Assembly (NCBI GenBank): GCA_937905915.1
Contig: CALCVR010000030.1
Coordinates: forward strand, 1 to 14,095
Length of the DNA stretch: 14,095 bases
From: an uncultured Eubacteriaceae bacterium
Lineage (GTDB): Bacteria > Bacillota > Clostridia > Oscillospirales > Acutalibacteraceae
Reading direction: 5' to 3'
In this document: positions 13,867 through 14,095 of the stretch, piece by piece
Layout of the letters: each line of letters begins with the position of its first letter
How positions within the stretch are numbered: the stretch's first letter is position 1
Notes under the pieces: model-generated
What the model saw: the letters and a program-made list of their open reading frames with translations, nothing else
Told to the model about the DNA's origin: nothing
Databases searched by the model: none
Program-made: the position numbers and the translations under genes

Positions 13867-14095
13867 ATGTCTTATAACTCTAGCACAGAGCATCTTGGCT
13901 TGCCTCAATGGATCTTATCAGATCCTCCTCAAATGTCGGATTTTAATAGCGCTTTTTCGGCCATTGATAGCGGATATGGGGGAACTCTGGCAGAGAGGCC
14001 GGAACTCAAAACCGAAAACCTAAACGATGTGCAAACTACAGGCATCTATCCCCAGAATGAAACCAGCAGGGCTACCACAGAACGCAACTACCCGG
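13867..14095 (+). CDS. Tail fibre protein, N-terminal part (runs off the window)
   Basis: The first 76 codons of a gene cut by the window end. AAGGAGGAA (13856-13864) gives a strong ribosome site 4 bases before the ATG and overlaps the hub gene's stop. The start, LPQWILSDPPQMSDFNSAF followed by AIDSGYG, resembles the N-terminal attachment segment of tail fibres and appendages in Bacillota phages (a DPP...DFN motif). Next, LNDVQTTGIYPQNETS and RNYP resemble the beginning of a pyocin-knob-type fibre domain. Its place after the hub gene fits host-binding. The part seen is too short to name the receptor-binding end. Confidence 0.72.
   Translation, partial: MSYNSSTEHLGLPQWILSDPPQMSDFNSAFSAIDSGYGGTLAERPELKTENLNDVQTTGIYPQNETSRATTERNYP

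Overview
This window is the packaging, head and tail part of the late operon of a siphovirus-like phage or prophage. It probably comes from a Gram-positive Bacillota host, most likely Clostridia. The clues are strong AGGAGG-type ribosome sites, several TTG/GTG starts, SPP1-type portal and minor capsid families, a Gp15-family tail gene next to the tail assembly chaperone, and roughly even GC content. No integrase, repressor, lysis or host gene is present, so prophage versus free phage cannot be decided. All genes read on the + strand and are very tightly packed, many joined by ATGA/TTGA stop-start overlaps. No gene-free stretch exceeds about 115 bases.

Layout. 51-1648: small terminase and large terminase; the large subunit is split by a +1 shift at a run of seven A. 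1652-4635: portal protein, then a 510-residue minor capsid protein whose last ~90 residues look like a BECR-type RNase toxin domain. 4632-4853: a small acidic protein, proposed as the cognate immunity protein, followed by an intrinsic terminator (4858-4891). 4967-6386: scaffold and major capsid protein. 6424-7863: head-tail connector and three small minor capsid/head-completion/tail-terminator genes. 7864-8310: tail tube protein, followed by a UUCG-capped terminator-like hairpin. 8366-9490: tail assembly chaperone, Gp15-family protein and a 46-residue zinc-ribbon protein. 9530-11794: tape measure protein with an 11-residue proline repeat ruler. 11818-13857: large tail-tip/baseplate hub protein with a tryptophan decad repeat. 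13867-end: start of a tail fibre gene.

The genes together build one particle. The terminase loads DNA through the portal into a scaffolded shell. The connector and completion proteins close the head. The tail tube polymerises along the tape measure with the chaperones, and the hub and fibre form the adsorption tip.

The most interesting item is the minor capsid-toxin fusion with a candidate immunity gene, the layout of phage-borne MuF-type polymorphic toxins. Other points worth a second look are the terminase frame break, a lost ATG at the hub gene (ATGA changed to ATAA), a 13-bp perfect inverted repeat inside the tape measure gene, and two different periodic protein repeats.
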